Assembly: GCA_012518735.1 (NCBI GenBank)
Contig: JAAYRO010000147.1
Span: 1-42,203, forward strand
Origin: Bacillota bacterium
Lineage (GTDB): Bacteria; Bacillota; Limnochordia; Darwinibacteriales; Darwinibacteriaceae
DNA: 42,203 nucleotides
Direction of reading: 5' to 3'
Shown here: positions 41,674 through 42,203 of the stretch, piece after piece
Layout of the letters: each line of letters starts with the position of its first letter
Position numbering within the stretch: position 1 is the stretch's first letter
Made by a program: the position numbers and the translations under genes
Notes under the pieces: generated by a model
The model's database searches: none
What the model saw: only the letters and a program-made list of their open reading frames with translations
What the model was told of the DNA's origin: nothing

Positions 41674-41707
41674 ACATGGCAGGGTTGTCTCCCTGCCATG
41701 TTTTTTT
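41674..41707 (+). terminator. Strong intrinsic terminator after surE
   Basis: An 11-bp stem ACATGGCAGGG / CCCTGCCATGT with loop TTGTCT is followed by a run of T residues, the first of which closes the stem. It ends the mgtC-surE transcript. Confidence 0.92.
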
Positions 41708-41724
41708 GCATAGACTCCAAAAGA

Positions 41725-41777
41725 AGGTGTGATACTATAAGCAAACACCTAAAATCTCCAGTTAGAATATGATGGAG
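41725..41777 (+). other. Two small inverted repeats in the leader of the 53-residue gene
   Basis: AGGTGT (41725-41730) pairs with ACACCT (41745-41750), and CTCCA (41756-41760) with TGGAG (41773-41777). They lie between the surE terminator and the next small gene. They may be operator or leader structures; both stems are short enough to be chance. Confidence 0.25.
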
Positions 41778-41807
41778 TAGAGGTCAAGGGGAAAGGGGCG
41801 ATAAGGA

Positions 41808-41969
41808 ATGACTAAGGAACCATTGACCTTGGAAGGCGAAGCTCATTATGTCGGTTCTTTTCCGCGAGATGGTCATATGTACGATTACTATGAGGTATTA
41901 TTAGACGGCTCTGCAAAATACGTGTTTGTAAAAACTACCATAAGTGAACAAGACACTCAAGGAAAATAG
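41808..41969 (+). CDS. Small hypothetical protein (53 residues)
   Basis: A short frame with ATG start behind AAAGGGG (9 bp). The protein begins MTKEPLTLEGEAHYVGSFPR and is acidic and aromatic-rich (MYDYYEVLL), with no membrane helix. The length is small, but it stands alone behind a terminator with a proper binding site. Not recognised. It lies 25 bp before the partial gene at the edge. Confidence 0.5.
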   Translation: MTKEPLTLEGEAHYVGSFPRDGHMYDYYEVLLDGSAKYVFVKTTISEQDTQGK

Positions 41970-41994
41970 TGGGGGAAAGGGGACAACAAGAGCT

Positions 41995-42203
41995 ATGATC
42001 ATGCTCGCTCGTGACGATGCTTTAAAGGGTCTAAAGCGGTGTATGCGCTTGGCCAAACAAGATATTCTTCTTAGCGGATATACAGATGAGCCTAGGTCGT
42101 GGGAAAGCCAGGCCATTGCTCGGCAGAGTATATATCAATGGTTAACGAAGATCATCGAAGAACAAGGGGTAGATCAGGCATATCTTTTTGCACGAAAAAG
42201 ATA
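41995..42203 (+). CDS. Hypothetical protein, 3' end cut by window edge
   Basis: The frame stays open from ATG 41995 to the last base; 69 codons are visible. The sequence (MIMLARDDALKGLKRCMRLA then ESQAIARQSIYQWLTKIIEE) is helical and soluble, with no motif I recognise. ATG 42001 is an alternative start; AAAGGGG lies upstream but somewhat distant. It probably forms a unit with the small gene before it. Confidence 0.45.
   Translation, partial: MIMLARDDALKGLKRCMRLAKQDILLSGYTDEPRSWESQAIARQSIYQWLTKIIEEQGVDQAYLFARKR

Overview
The window comes from a flagellated, endospore-forming member of the Bacillota (Firmicutes) that probably has an outer membrane. Spore formation is shown by spoIIM, dacF, spoIIAA-spoIIAB-sigF, spoVAC-AD-AE and spoVK. 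Motility and chemotaxis are shown by cheW, fliM, fliY, cheA, cheY, cheC, cheD, cheB and cheR. An outer membrane is suggested by an ExbB-ExbD-TonB energy-transduction set followed by an SLH/coiled-coil protein of Omp-alpha type with a hydrophobic C-terminal anchor. This combination fits a diderm Firmicute such as Limnochordia or sporulating Negativicutes or Halanaerobiales. The assignment to a class is inference. GC content looks moderate, and GTG and TTG starts are frequent.

Layout. Positions 1-8432 hold a locus ordered much like the Bacillus subtilis nudF-spoIIM-xerD-drm-pdp-dacF-spoIIA region: an EndoQ-type endonuclease (cut by the left edge), a histidine phosphatase, spoIIM, xerD, deoB, pyrimidine-nucleoside phosphorylase, dacF and the sigma-F operon. 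Positions 8457-9951 add a PHP phosphoesterase and a GNAT acetyltransferase ending at a strong terminator. Positions 10112-15426 are an envelope operon: exbB, exbD, tonB, a secreted protein with a cohesin-like end, and an Omp-alpha-like tether, again closed by a strong terminator. Positions 15544-17374 are the spoVA genes behind a sigma-G-like promoter. Positions 17518-27436 are the chemotaxis and flagellar-switch cluster, with a sigma-D-like promoter in front of fliM, ending in fapA. A Gx-family membrane protein (27452-27967) meets a minus-strand DUF421/DUF4363 pair (27964-29036) tail to tail.

Positions 29192-40122 resemble the B. subtilis miaB/mutSL/miaA/spoVK/ynbB region: miaB, a small hypothetical gene, mutS, mutL, miaA, spoVK. 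These are followed by a tightly overlapped set of poorly known genes: a lone GTPase, a membrane protein with two DDxxD motifs exactly 100 residues apart, a small CxxC protein and an 85-residue protein. The set ends with a YnbB-type PLP enzyme. hfq is absent from its usual place after miaA. Positions 40214-41669 carry an MgtC-family protein and surE, and the right edge has a 53-residue gene and an open partial gene.

The two most interesting regions are the TonB/Omp-alpha envelope operon in a spore-former and the overlapping GTPase/DDxxD-membrane-protein cluster behind spoVK. Promoter-like sequences matching sigma-E (before spoIIM), sigma-G (before spoVAC) and sigma-D (before fliM) can be read directly from the DNA. 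No RNA genes, CRISPR arrays, insertion sequences or prophage genes were seen. No gene-free stretch exceeds about 160 bases.
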